A model generated the notes under the pieces. The model made no database searches. It had not been told where the DNA came from and saw nothing but the letters and a program-made list of their open reading frames with translations. From positions 372,001 to 436,000 of the forward strand of contig OY725498.1 in assembly GCA_963281255.1 (NCBI GenBank): a stretch of 64,000 nt of DNA, read 5' to 3'. The stretch is from Aphrocallistes beatrix. Taxonomy: Eukaryota > Porifera > Hexactinellida > Sceptrulophora > Aphrocallistidae. Below are positions 9,479 to 24,400 of this stretch, piece by piece (the first letter of the stretch is position 1; every line of letters starts with the position of its first letter). Both the position numbers and the translations under genes were made by a program.

Positions 9479-12400
9479 TTAGGTTGGTAAGTGGTTGTTA
9501 CAGAATACCCTGTTGTTCCGGAGTGAGAATTCCCTACTCGTGACACGTTGCCTACATACGGAGCACTTTAAACAGGTCTGGTGGAGAATCTATAAATAGA
9601 TGTAGCTAATAATAACCTCCTAACAAAAATGCATTCTGTAAAAAATTTTTGAAAATGTATACATAGGTGGTGGAATGGCATTGTTCAGGGGAAAGTCATA
9701 TCATCTTGGTAGAATGAATATGGAACTATAGAATGAATATAGAACTATAGGTGTCTGATTAATTTTAGATGTGGCACGAAATTGGGTTGAGGTCTTGGCG
9801 CCTGTGCCACACCTCGCTATGCAACTTCCTGAAAGCAACCAATGAGAGGGAGTTTTGCAAGATTAATTCACTGAAATTTAAATATCTCCAAAATTATAAT
9901 TCTCAAAGTTTAGTTGCTACTTTTCAATGCCAAAAATCCATTTTATACTCACATTTCCATCACAAATATATTTTTCGATTGGATACACTCTCAGCTGGCA
10001 AACCACACAGAATTCTTCTCTAGAGAATAGAGATGATGAAGACTTCTTTCCAGAGGCAGGCTAGGTAAACAACAAATAAATAAACAAACAAACAAACTAA
10101 CTAACAAACAAACAAACAAAAAAACAAAACAAAAAAATAAACAAACAAACAAAAAAACAAACAAAAACAACAAATAAACAAATAAACAAAACAAACAGAC
10201 AAACAGACAAACAAACAAACAAACAAATAAACAAACACAGATAAAATAAAATATTAAATTGACAAGTTTCTGTACCTCTGTTTGTTGTTCACTATGTTCT
10301 TGAATGGCACCTGTGAATTAACAAACAAACAAACAAACAATAAAAAGCATTCTATAAATAGAAAACTAAAATAGACAACTAACCAATAGAAGTGTTAGAA
10401 TCTCGTTTCTCGCCTCTTCTCTTCAGACTAGCTATCGAGATGTGCCCGCGCGTTGTTTCTAATATAGAACAACATCCTAACAACCGAGGATGATATTGGA
10501 ATGTAGTGTATTATCCAGGTATAGTAACCGGGGGATATTAATTATTAACCTTATATACCAGCTGATGGAATTATAGTTCAGATACAGAGACATTCACTAA
10601 TATAACCACACGTTGATTGGAGAGTAGAAAGAGGGGAAATTCACTGCAAAATTATAATTTAAGTAATAACAAAACTTGGATGGCCTATTTGAGCAGTTAT
10701 AACTACAGTAGACTCCGCTTAATATGGTCACATCGGTCAGAGGACATTTTGCCCCGATTAAGCGGAGAACCCTATTAACCGAAAATATTTGTATTAGCTT
10801 CTATGTGTGAGAGCTATTCCGGTCCTGCCAAAAGTGGCCTGATTAAGCGGTTGACCCGATTAAGCGGAGTGACTGTAGTTAAGGTGGTGCCACTTTACCT
10901 ATTAACTCCAGGGTACGAGGGGTACACTGTCCGCTCTTTAGTTCCGGTGTCATCGTACCTGATCTCAATGCCTAAAATAGAACATAGCAACGTGATACTA
11001 TAACAGGAATGTTTATAGAGAAAATATCCCTCAAACAGGGAATTGATTTGATATCTAGATTAACCCTTGTATATATTGCTGAGTCAGCTGATATAATAAA
11101 GTATACGATTTCATTGGCTGATACAATGCTATCGTGATGGAGTGGGAATAGTGCTTTGATAGCTGAGAAATTGAAATATGAGAAGTGTGTTGTTGGAGAT
11201 ATAAATGTTGAAATGTCGACTCAAGATTTGTCCTACACACAGGGAAATTCAATTCTAATCGAATATTTGAATTTCTCTGTGTAAAGATGTGTACTATTTA
11301 GCATAATAAAATACTGCAGTTTAATTGGTCAGGACTAGATACAAATGCAAGAAATACAGAGTGAGAGAATGCGTGTATGCACTAGAGTGGCAGGGAGAGT
11401 GTCTAAATATAGAAGCGGCAGCATAACATGAATGAGAGCTAGTAACTACAGAAGAAGGTCAGTTTGACTGGGAAGAATTGTAGAGTCCTCTAACGATACC
11501 ATAGTCTCAAAATACGTCTTCTCCCAGATCAGCTGTTTCTTCTTGGCCAACAGCTGATCTCTGAGCTTGATCAGCTGTTCCACATCTTGCTCCTGCTGGG
11601 AGCTACGCGAAGAACAACTTTTCCGATATTTTTTAAGCGCTTTATTTTGGTGAAGTTTGTGTTTCTTTAATTTTACATATTCCTTTTCTGAGTGTGTCAG
11701 TTTTGAGCGTTTTAACATCTGACTCAGTTCCTGTCTGGCATTCATTGTCAGGAGTTTATTTATATCCAAGTAGGGTTCTAATTTTAGAACATCAGGACTC
11801 ACAATTTGGCGCCAGTTCATCACTAAAATATCAGAAATTGTCTCCAAGCGACGAATGAAACTATCCAATTCTGCCATTTTAACACCTTTCAGTTGAGTCT
11901 CGAGTTCTTTTAGAATAATTCCAATACTATATATAGTATCGGAATGAGTTATAAGAGTTAAGACATTAAGCTATTTATAAACAAAGTGCGTATTGAGAAT
12001 AATTCGAAAATTATGCATTAAGTATTCTAGCCAATCAGGGGAAAGGATTCCATCATCTTTCAACCTGGCTTTATTTCAATTCAAAACACTAATACTCCAT
12101 TGTGTAAATTGTCCAATCAAATTCTGTTTTATATATATTAATAATTCGATTCTATTATTAGTAATATTGCTATTGGGACTTGAAAGACTGACATACACAC
12201 AAATTGTTCTGAAAAAATCTTTTCAAAAAATTTCAGGGAAACTTTTAAAAATGAATTGCTTTAAGATATACATGAATTATAACGACATAGCGAGGTGTTG
12301 AAAGTTTATGACAAGAAATTGAATTTGAACTCAGTTAGTTATTTATAGCCTTAGAGGTGTTAGAAATTCGTAAATATTTAAGAGTCAACAAAATTAGGAA

Positions 12401-15400
12401 TTTCCATGTTATTTCACAGATAAGTAAACTTTAAAAGGAAAAAAGTTGGTTTATGAATCAGGAAATTCGAAAATTATATTCGAAACGGAAAGAATTTATC
12501 AGAAACTGAGAAAATAGATAAAGTGGCCATCTTTCTGTGCCATTTATATGTGGCGGAAACCACCAATGTAATCAGGTACACCAAAAGTCTGACACTAAAT
12601 AAATACATTACTAGTCCCAGATGGGGACTTTTATGTTAGCCAATCAAATTGAAGATCTGGCATTATGTATATCCTGACTACTATATTAAACTTTCAATCA
12701 GATGGATGAGGTGTTAGAATTGTGCCATATTCAGTCTATAAATCTATTAAAGTTGCGAACTCACAAAAGTGTCGCGTGTTTCCGTGTTAGTGGCAGTGGC
12801 AGGCTGGGAAGAGACTAGTTTCCAAGATTCCGCTGGAGGAATTAACTCCGTCTCACTGCTAGAATTGCTGTTCTGCCTCTCGATAGTAGCAACTCTCACC
12901 TCCAGATCTATGGCACATAGCTCCAGTTCCAGTTTATACTTTAATTTGGAACCAAGTTCATTTGATGCACAGTTATTATGTACTATAAATAGATCTGGTC
13001 TATAACTGGGAGGATTCAATTTTATTGGGAAATGTGTCTCGAATTTATTTTTAGTAACACGATCTCAATTTTAAAATTAAACTAGGAATATTACACATTC
13101 CGGTTACGTCATTTTGGGCGGGCAACTCTATTGGAGTTAGGTATAATATGGTTTTCGTTGATAGAAGAAAATGATACTAAAATTAACTACCTTTTGTGGC
13201 GCTTAAAGATGGTCTCCGGACTAACTCATCAGCTGTGTGCTTGATCGGAGGTGTCAGTGGTTTATCTGCTTCCACTCCCTTCTTCTCAATCTAATATTAG
13301 AATGTGATACTATTAATAGAGAGCAGGGCATTAGTCGATCCTCAAAAAGGATCTAGATCACGATCCCCAAAAAGATCCTTTCAATAATAGTCAGAGGACT
13401 ATCATTTTAGCACAGCTCCTGGAAGGAGATGCCTTATAGCATGGACGGCGTGCAATGTCCGTCTGTCTGCGGCGTACTTAGCGCTTAAGTTAGTATTCAA
13501 ACCATAAAACACATTAAAAATATATATTTAATCAACATAAATTTCAACACTTTCACCTCAAACTTGGGGATTAAAAAGAAAAAGGATTATCCAATCCTTT
13601 TTCTTTTCAGTGTTCAGTGAAAGTTTCGATCCGATCCCGATCCTACTTTTAAAAAGGATCGTCGATCCGGATCTTTCGATCATGGATCTTAAGATCTTAA
13701 TGCCCTATAGTAGAGGAATTATCTACTATTATACTGTTATACTGTAACATAGTACCATACCAGGGTATTACACATACAACCTTCCAGAGATACGCTCCTA
13801 ATCTAAAATTTCTAAATTTTCATACGCCTAAATCTATAAATTGCATTATAAATAATAAGGTAAATTGGGTATTTTTCTGAATTTTTACGCTGCTAAACAC
13901 TTTGCTGCTTAAAATCATACGCCTAAAGGAACGTCTCGCGCTCCTAGATAATTCCTTGTACCATGCTGTTATACTGTAACATAGGACCAAACTGTTATAG
14001 TGTAACATAGCATTATACTGTTATACTGTAACATAGCATCATACTGTTATAATGTAATCGTTGTATTGTGCTTACCTGATCTAGAAGTTTGGTTTGCTGA
14101 ACTTTAAAGGTCTTCATTTGTTCTGTAGACAAAAAATAAGTAAATGTATAGATGAACAAACAAACAAACAGACAGATATATATAATCATCTATCAAATAC
14201 AGTTAAATAGCAAACGAATCGAGTTAATAACAGTTCAACAAATGAACAAATAAACATATATATCTACATCATATATCAAAACGAATATATGAATAAGACA
14301 AATAATAAAATAGATATACACACACAAACAATGATGATTATGAATAAGATAGTGCATCGTATCCTCTACCATTCTCTCTCTATTCATGAGAAAGAGATTT
14401 ACTATGGTAAAACCCCATATGGACCATGGATTATTTTTTTGCAGCTATGGTTCATATGGGGTTTGACCATAGTAAATTGTGTCTCGTGCCATCAAATTGT
14501 GTCGTGTGCCACTAAATTGTGTCTCGTACCATCAAATTGTGTCATGTGCCACAATTTGGTTGCGATCGTTATCAAGTTACGACGAAACAGATTGAACCAC
14601 AAGGCCATTTGAGTAAGCGAAACAAAATCTCACGATTCTACGGATAATCTCAGAATTCTATACTACAAAACCATCCATGGTTATGTAGTATAAAAACTCA
14701 CGGATCTACAAACAGAACTCTGAGAGAACATGGACAGTTAGAGAAGTGGTTTCCAGTACAATCTTGCTTACCAATGGTTTTCTCTAACTCGTCAAGTTGC
14801 TGTATGTGAAGAGCAATTTGTTCTTTGATGTTCTCCTGTCTATGTTTAGCTTCTTGCAAACTGTTGTGTGAGGTGCTAACTCTCCTCTTTGCTTCATCCA
14901 CTATAAGTGAGTCTTTAATGGACACCGACACTTTTCTCAGATGAGTTTGTGCCTGTTCGTATGCTAAACTCCGCTTCCGGATCTAAATAAACAAACAAAT
15001 AAATAAACAAACAAACAAACAAATAAACAAGAATTCATGAAAACCGTATCGCTTCGAATAAGCGCCCGGGCGCTTATTTATTTCGTGCATCCTTTAGACC
15101 CGGCGCTTATTTTTTTCATTTGCTATTTTGACCCGGCGCTCTTTTTTTTGTTTACTACATTGACTGGCACTTTTATTTTTGCCACAACTGAGAATGTTAG
15201 TTCTATTAAAAAAGGATAATGTAATGTTTCAAAAAGCACTTGTATCTATGCCACTACTGAGCCCCGGCGCTTATTCAGGGAAATACGGTCATCACTATTT
15301 CAGAGTTAATATTACGCATTCGGATGAAGACAAAATGTTTTGTTCAATACCATTTGTTTACATTATCAACACATGTAAACAAATATAATGACGCTTAGAA

Positions 15401-18400
15401 ATGAGTTTCAACCAATCAACTCACTTGGTCATCCACTCGACTCAGCTCCGTCTGTAATTCTTTATGCTTGTCACTATAAATAGAACTAGCAGTGGCAGCC
15501 TGATCCACCAATAGGCTGTGCTTCTCAATGTGTAAGTGGAGGTCTGACTCCTGCTTACTCAGCTTGCTGCCACTCGACACAATGCTAGAGCCATCCTAGG
15601 ACACATTTCATATTAATATCCAATCAAACTCTCGAATTTTATAAGAAAATCTAACGAACAAATTTGTATTAATCATTCATTTAGCATAATTATACAATTT
15701 AAAATTGGATATAAAAATGCGATTTGCATAAATAGAATTTCTCTCAAAAAAGGAAATTGTGTTTGTTACAACTATAGCGATCACGGAGAGATGGATCCAG
15801 TCTATTTTAAGAATAGTGTCTACTGTTCTTAAAATAGACTGGTATCCTATTCTACCATCGTTAGAATCAAGAATGTGATCATAGAGGAATTGGATATTCC
15901 AGAATTATGGACTATGGATACTGTGGGAATTCTAACAAGTATTAGTTAATCGGTTCCAGGTTTAGTTCCAATTTAAGTAGATACAAATTTAGACATCCAA
16001 ATATTTTTACATAGTTTGCGTGTCCAGGCAACAGAGAACAACTTACGGTATTTAAACTAACAGCTGAGTCCGGATAATTGAACTCTGCGTTGTAGGACAA
16101 TTTCAGTCCTGGCGACACTCTCACACCTCTACTCCGCCCCTTCGCCTCCCCTGAAGACCCAATCCCGCCATCTGATTGGCTGCTTCTAGTCTCTGTTCTA
16201 ATTTTAGAAACAGGAGAGTTATTTATAAGATCGCTGCTCGCTTCTCTCTTCTCAGCCGATTTGATTGGCTCTAGCTCTGGCTTGGACATTTTAGGTTCCA
16301 GTTTAGAACTTTTTGGTTCCAGTTTAGAACTCTTTGGTTCTGGTTTAGATATCTTTGGTTCCAGTTTAGAACTCTTTAGTTCCGGCTTGGAGATCTTTGG
16401 TTCCAGTTTAGAACTCTTTGGTTCCAGTTTAGAACTCTTTGGTTCCGGTTTAGAACTCTTTGGTTCCAGTTTAGAACTTTTTGGTTCCGGTTGAGAACTC
16501 TTTGGTTCCGGTTTAGAGATCTTTGGTTCCGGTTTAGAACTCTTTGGTTCCAGTTTGGATACTTTAGGCTCCGATTTTGGAGTTGGCACATTTTTGTGTC
16601 GAGATGTGTCGCTGGGTTTGGATGGAGGAGTGGTGACAGTAGAAATATTCTCTAACTCCATCTGCAGATCCAAACCAATCAGATCGAGTTCTTGCAAGAT
16701 GGCATCCAGATCGTCATCTAAAGTAACATTTAGTGACAGAGTTTGTAGCTATTTTTAGTACTGTTGCGTAGATCCGAGATTCTTATACAATATTACCATG
16801 GATGGTTTTGCAGTGTAAAACCCCATAAGGGCAGGCTTTTCATGAATGCAAAATAAAATTAATCCATGGTCCATATGAGGTTTTACCAAGTAAATTGTGT
16901 CGTGTGCCACTAAATTATGTCGAGTACCCTCAAATTGTGTCACGTGACGCTATTTAGTGGCGATAGTTATCAAGTTATGTTGAATCACAAAGTTATTTGA
17001 GTGAGCGAAACAAAATCTCAGGATTCTACGGATAATCTCAGAATTCTACGCTACAAAACCATCCATGGTTATGTAGTATAAGAACTCACGATTCTACACA
17101 AAAGTGCTATTAAAACAATCACAAAATAAACATTCTGCTGTCTGACTCAATTACATATCTGCAAAATGATTGGATGGTTCATACTCACCGCTTTGAGCGA
17201 CAACTTTATCCGACACTCCACCACTTAACACCTCCACACCTGTCTGAAACTGGATCAGCTCACTGCTACCTGATAGAGTAGACTCAGAAGAGGAAGATGG
17301 GAGTGTGATCTTATTGGCTAAACAATAACAACAATAACAACAAAAACAACAACAATAACAATAACAACAGATACAAAATGTAATTAGATATCTCTGTGCT
17401 ATATCGAATGAAGTTTGTTTACTTTTGGTCACAACAGCTGGAGTTATTGACTGTTGCTTGTAGGGAACCGACGCATTCTTACGTCTGCTTTCCGTTGTCC
17501 TGGAAATACCAGAATGAGTAGGTTTGAAAACATTACTCTGCTCCTTAACTACCGGATCAGGGATTTGGAATTTAACAGTTGGTTCCACTTCCAGTTCCGG
17601 AGAAGGAGGCGGGAGAACGAGATCCCGAATCTCAGCATCAGATATCGGCGCCTAAATATAGAACTGTTCTAAAAATAGAATCGTGCATTGGTTGTCAGTA
17701 ACGTGTATCAAAAGATGCAAGAAGTTTACTAACTACAGTCAGGGTCACTTATTGTGAAACACCAGGGGACCAAAAAATGGTAATATGGAAATGGTTCGAC
17801 TTTTCGAAAAAGGAAATAGTTCGAATTGGAGATTTAGGAAATAGTTTTTTATCATTAGGATTAATGGTGTTTTTTATGTGAACTATTTCCTTTTTTGGAA
17901 AGTCGAACTATTTCCACCATACCCAAAAAATCTGTTCATAATAGAGATACTTCATATTAAGCGAACTTGATTCAATACAAATGCCATCTAAAAAAATGGA
18001 ATTGGGACCATGAGGTAAGTTCATAATAAACGAATGTTCATAATAAGCGACCCTGACTGTACTCCTCGTTTCTATGAGGTAGTATAAATGTGTTAAAACA
18101 ATTGATTGGATAAAATCGTTCTAAATCTTCAAATGTCCATAAGGTGTCGCTCACTGTTTTAGATTTGGGTTTGATTGGTTGGCTGAAGTACTTCTCATTT
18201 ACTTCAACTCTCACTTCACTCTTCAGAGGTGTGAAAGTGGCAGTTAAGTGGTCGGGTTGCTCAGAATTAATTCCAACTTTCTTCACAGCTGATGCGAAAG
18301 TTGGTGCCTCAAAGCTTTCAGTCTGAAGTACTATAAATAGAATTATATAACCGGAATAAACATCCACCAAAATGTTTTGAAAGGTGTTAAAATCATTAAA

Positions 18401-21400
18401 AGGTGTTAAAATGTGATTAACAGGAAAGTTCAAACGTAATTCGTCACTAATTCAGGCAAATTCGAGTCTCTCTATAAATTGCATCATAAAATAGGGTAAA
18501 TTGGGTATTATTCTGGATTTTCACGCTCCTAAACACTTTAAGGCTTAAAATTATACGCCTAAAGGAGCGTCTTGCGCTCCTAGATAATCTCCTGATGGGA
18601 ACCATTTCGTTCCTGGAAACTTGTCCCGATTAACCGATGTGACTCTATTAAGCGGAGTCGACTGTTATAATCCAACCACACAGATACACATACTTTCATT
18701 TCCAGGTTCCAGTTCTATTTCCGGTTGTAGATCTCCGTCAGAAGCGTAGCTGGCTATGGATCCCTCGGACTGAGAATCTGAGATTTTGTGTTTAGATCTG
18801 CTCAGTCTTTTCCCTATACTAATACTCCGCTTCTTCCTACCTACACAGTGAGACTGCTTAACATAGGATATGATTGTCAGATTAGAATCTACACTGACTG
18901 AACAAAAGTATTCGTACACCCCATAATTTTCCATACAAATAGTTATAATACTGATTTATTTAGCGAGTCAAGGCATTTGATTGGTAAGAGATACGCTTAA
19001 TTTACTTCAAATTCGAATTCTCCATAATCGAATTACTCATTTTATGATCTTTCCACTCGATTAATCTCCCACAAGGTTAAATATTCTCAGACTGTGCCAC
19101 CTCGTACCACTTATGCCATCATAGACAATGGTGATAACTCGTTGTATGGCAAGATTATAATATATATCTTTGGAACAGGATTTCATCTAGGCGTACTGGC
19201 CCGCCTAGAGGCGCGTATTTGATCTCATGGATCATAATTAGGCGCATGATTTTTTTGGGGTTAGGCGGCGGCATACACCTACTTAGGCGCGTGGCATAAA
19301 ATGCTATATAAAAATGAGTCTAGGCGGGTCGAAAAAATGGTGACGTCCATTTAGGCGTATAACTTTGGAAAGCTGGATGAAACCTTGTTTGGAAAGGTAA
19401 ACGGATGTTTCGTCGCTGATATTTTAGAATGGAATTACAAACTGTTGGGAAATGAATTTGTTCTAAAGCTGAATAGAATTGATAGGAGAGTGAGAGTGAG
19501 CATTTTGGAGAGTATTTTGTATAAGAGAAAAGAGAAAGTGGGCATTTTGAGTTTGAAATAATATAAAATGGCACGCGAGAGTGGTATTCATATTTCGTGG
19601 GAGGGTGGGTGATTGTCATTTATTATTTGTTAGAATGAATGGGAGAATGAAAGTGAGGATTCAATAATTTCATTCTAAGAAATATCCGTAATTCCTTGGA
19701 AACATGATTAGTCTAAAGAATGTAAACGTGAAATCTAAATATAGAACCTTTGTGTCTGTCTCTGGAGGTGATGATGTCGCCGGGCTCCTGTGCCACATCT
19801 CCGCCAATCAGATTCCGAGATGGATATTGCACTGAGGCGGCAGTTTCATCCCAGCCACGTCTCCTGGCCTCTATGTCGTCATAGATGAAGGGATCATCTG
19901 ATTGGTCAGAATCCTCCTCGTTCCCACCTCCAGGTGCTATCTATTTTTAGAATTTAGCGAGTGAACTAGGTTGTTGGCTCCTTTCACCACATCAACAGAT
20001 CGGAACAACAAGGCGATACAATTGTTATTTTTGTTGGCATCTCATTGGCTAAGATGGCTTCTCAGTGAAGTATAGGTGACTCTGCTTAATCGGGACACTT
20101 TGGTCCCGGATATTTTGTCCGGAATAAGCGGATTTCCCAATTAATGAATGTGTCACGTCATTTAAGCCATAAAAAATAGTGGTATTTACTATAAGTAAAA
20201 AAAACAAGCCATCCGGGGGTAAATAATTAACCAATGAAATTTAGTATTAGCTTCTTTGTAAGGGAACCATTCCGTTGCTGGGGACTTGTCCCGATTAAAG
20301 GAGTTGACTGCAGGGGCGGTCATAGGAATTTTCCAAACCTGGGCGAGTCGGGGCCAAATAAAAAAATCCGGGGCCCTTACTATGATTTTGGCTTAGGTGG
20401 TTGAATGAAATCCGGGGCCGCAGAATCAAAATCGGGGCAAATGCCCCGAATGCCCCCCCCCCCCCCTGGGACCGCCCCTGGTTGACTGAAGTGCTTTTGG
20501 TGCAGATCAGTATGTGCAATAGCTAACTCACACAAACCTGTCTCTGCTCTATCTTCCCGAGCTTAATTCCCTTCTCTTTCCGACGAGATCTTCCCTCCAC
20601 CGCCACAAATGTGTCTTCTGTAAATGGCAGAACCCCCGCGAAGGCGGACAGACAAGAAGGCGCCAAAAGTGTCACAGTGGCTATCTCGATACCAGCAGCG
20701 ATGTTGTACCTGTGGAATGCTGGAAGATGATTGGCTAAGATCATTTACATTCCTCTACTCGATGGCAATCGTTATAGCAACGAAAGTGAAATTATTAATT
20801 AAAAAGGAGAGCAGCATTGGTCCGAATTTCGTAGTATGCATCTGTCCGACTGAAGTATGCATTTGTCCTAAAAGTGTTTTTTCTGAAGAAAGGGGTGTGT
20901 AGAGGCCTTTTAGGTGAGGCATCTTGCTCCCCTTTGGGACCATTGAGGCATTTTGGTCGGAGAATATATTGTAGTGCTAGGATTTTGCAGTTTTTAGGAG
21001 TGATGTTTATTTGCAAACTGAAATTCGGACAAATGCATGCGTCCCTAATTAAAATATGAAATATTCGGACTTTGCTGCTACAGTTCCATTATCAAGTCAT
21101 TGGACTACTGATTCTAAATATAGATTATTGGTTATAAATATAGACTACTGATTCCAAATATAGACAATTGATTCTAAATATGAACTACTGGATATAAATA
21201 TACACTATTGATTCTAAATATAGACTACTGTGTCTAAATATAGATTACCTCTCATCTACACTGTCCGGATCGGAATCCGTCTCTATGAATTGGTCCCACT
21301 CCCTCCCCTCTCTGTCCAGCTGTGAGCTGAGAGTGATAGGTGGTGCAGGTGGCTCAAATGTGTCCGTGACATGAACAGAAGTGGTCAACTTCTTCTGAAT

Positions 21401-24400
21401 GTCTTCATACTTCAAAATCTATTTATAGATTCGTAATATAGAACACAAATTGAGATTGGTAAAAAAGAAAATTGAATTTTCACACCTTTTTCTTCGAAGC
21501 TGTCTGCTGCTTAATCAACTCCAGCTGTTTCTTCCGATACAGAATTACATCTCGTTTCGTGCGAATGGATTCTCTTCGTTTCACGAGTTCTGACACCTGA
21601 GACAGATCCACTCTCTTAGCGTGCTTCAAGTTCTTGAGTGGCGGAGGTGGCAGACCAAAGCCTTGAGTCACAAACTTGTCCACCAGGACATCTTCTGGGT
21701 GGATGTACCCGTACGGCCGTCTGTAGTTATGCGAGGGCCTAGAAGGTGTCAAGGGTTTAAGATTGTGTAGTGTGTCTTGAGTTGACTAATTTTAAACTGA
21801 ACATTATTTATATATACGTAGAACTCGGATAAGACGTACCTCTTCGGGAAGGAATTATTAGTACGTACTATCCGTAAGTACGTACTGACCGAGTTTATAC
21901 AACATAGAAATCTTATATATTAAAACGCAATGGTATTTTATAGATATAGATATATAGATATGTGTATATAGGGGTATATAAATAGGAATTCCGTGTGATA
22001 ATTGTGTCGTTAGGTTGATCTCAGAGACAATTCAATTTTTGATGACATCACAATCCTAACTGACCAATAGAGAACAACTTTAACATCTAGCACTAGACGT
22101 TATTATAGAGTAATGTTAAACAGTTAGAATAAGAAGGTGTGAAGTGGTTTACTTGTGTCTAGCGTGTGAGTGTGGCTTGGAGCGAGAAGTGAACTCAGAT
22201 AGAGGAATGTCCTGATCTTCCAACACGTTCTCATGACTCTTGCTACGTCTCCTACCACTAACAGCTGATTTAGAGTTGTTCTATAAATAGAATCGTATAT
22301 AACACATATGTATATGCTATAGCTTTCAGAATAAATAGACCGATATATAGATGAACTAACAAACAAACAAACAAACAAACAAATAAACAACAAACAAACA
22401 AACAAACAAACAAACAAACAAACAAACAAACGAACGAACAAACATACAAAAATAAACAAACAAACAAACAAACAAACAAACAAACAAACAAACAAACAGG
22501 AACAACAACTATATATAGAGTGTCCTACCTGTGGTGACATATGAGGGGTGTTATAAGCCAACAGTCTATTTTTAGCAGCTTCCAAGGAGTCTCTTCTCTG
22601 AGCTTTCTTCCTCTCTCTCGCTTCTCTATAAATAGAACAGAGTCAGAGCACCGAGAAGAGCAGTGGCTATTTATAGTACCTGGCGGCTGATTGCAGCTCT
22701 CTCTTCTGCTTCGTTTTGAATGTCAGAAACTCTGAAGCCTGATTGGACGCTAGCTGTATCTCAGTGGCTTCCTGTTTAGAGGTTTTTGGCGCGTTTCTAT
22801 CCGACACGATTGAGGAAGAAGAGGATGCTTGGCTGTGGTGTGGTTTAGTCACAGGTGACAATCGCGTGTATTCTGTCACGAATATGTTGATTGGGTCATC
22901 AGATGGTCTGCTGACAGCCAGAGAGTAGGGACTCTCTCCTTCCTAATGAGACGAGTTTATTTTTAGAACAGATCTATTTATAGACGTGAGTGAATGTATA
23001 TACTTACGTCATCTTCTATAGTCAAATCTGCGTTGAATTGAATGAGTATTTTTAAAGAGTTGAGATGTCTAGAATTTATACAAACATAAATACAATGGTG
23101 GAGCTAATATAAATATCAGGTTCTATTAATAGACACAGTTTATATGTTTAACTTCAGATGTAATCATAAAGCCTGCAATTTCATTGCTCAGAACATTTGG
23201 AGGAAGGTGTGAAATATGACCTTTTTCAAATCTAGATCATAGAATAATGTTTGTTCCAAATTTAGTACAAATATAATAGGAGCACAGTTTAAAATAGCAG
23301 AAATGATACTAAATATAGCAGCAATTGTATAGATCAGTTTGTATGAATGACAGGCACTCATTCTGTAAAGAGATTCGTGGTTCCAGCAATATTTGAAAAT
23401 CCCTGGTACATATAGTAGCTAACAATAGAGTATCTGTACTATCAGATATAGTACACATGGATAGAATGGCTGTACAGTATAATACAACATTGATAAGTGT
23501 TGACTTTATTTGTCCAGTGGAACAATTAAAAACTTCCCATATTTTACTGTCTTTTACCACTATATCAATATGCAATAAACTTCAAAATTATCTATTTGCA
23601 CTAATCCTATTGGTCACTTCCGTATTGACAGTTATAACAGGTTTGTCCATTGTCTATCAGAACTAACTATTTGCCCACTCACCCATACTCCACTGCATCA
23701 TGTGCTGGAGTTGCATTCTCATTGTCCTTACAGGTAACTAGGACATCAGATCTCCCTTGCTGTAGGAAGTAGGCTAGGATGTCATCATGTCCTGATGCTA
23801 TTAATAGAACACACATAACTCAGTGCTAATCAGTTGGTAAGGAAAGAAAATACATTCCATAAGTTTCTCTGCAGTGATATGGTGATGTGGAAATATATCT
23901 ATAATTTGACACCTCCATAATGTATTAACTGATAGACCATATTTGGAGTTATTTAATTGCTGAGGGTAAAGAGTGAATATAATACTTAAACTAAATCTTA
24001 GCAACACCATAAGGACAAGGAATGCATATAATATATACTTCCTGGTTAAAATAATATATTTGTTAAGATTGTTTCTCAATCTTATCGAACGAAAAAGATT
24101 ATAAACATCAATTCAAAACGTAGAAGTGATTTTTTGTTATTGTTGACCTGATAGTAATATTTATAAGCTAACCTGCAGCAAAGTGTACTGGAGTAGCTCC
24201 ATCGTCCGCTCTATCCTCCATCACTCTAGGACCCATCTGCTGGACTATCCACTAATGTAAACAAACATAATAAAGTAAACAAACACCTCCTAAAGTAAAC
24301 AGGTCTACTATTCACTCAATAGCACAAACATTCAAATCTGATTTGAGTTCCGTTTGCTCGCTCCTGTAAATTCTATTGAATCAAATTGCACTAAATTTGG

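Noticed and set aside
9471..9484. Apparent + strand acceptor TTCTATTTTTAG
   Set aside because: It overlaps the stop codon of the LIM exon on the - strand and no + strand exon follows.
15942..16697. 251-codon ORF taken as a stand-alone gene
   Set aside because: It is one exon (16047-16717) of the 30-exon gene; donor and acceptor with matching phases bracket it.
22124..22585. 153-codon - strand ORF with CLFV repeats
   Set aside because: It runs through an AAAC microsatellite; only its two ends are real exons of the espin-like gene, in phases I could verify.
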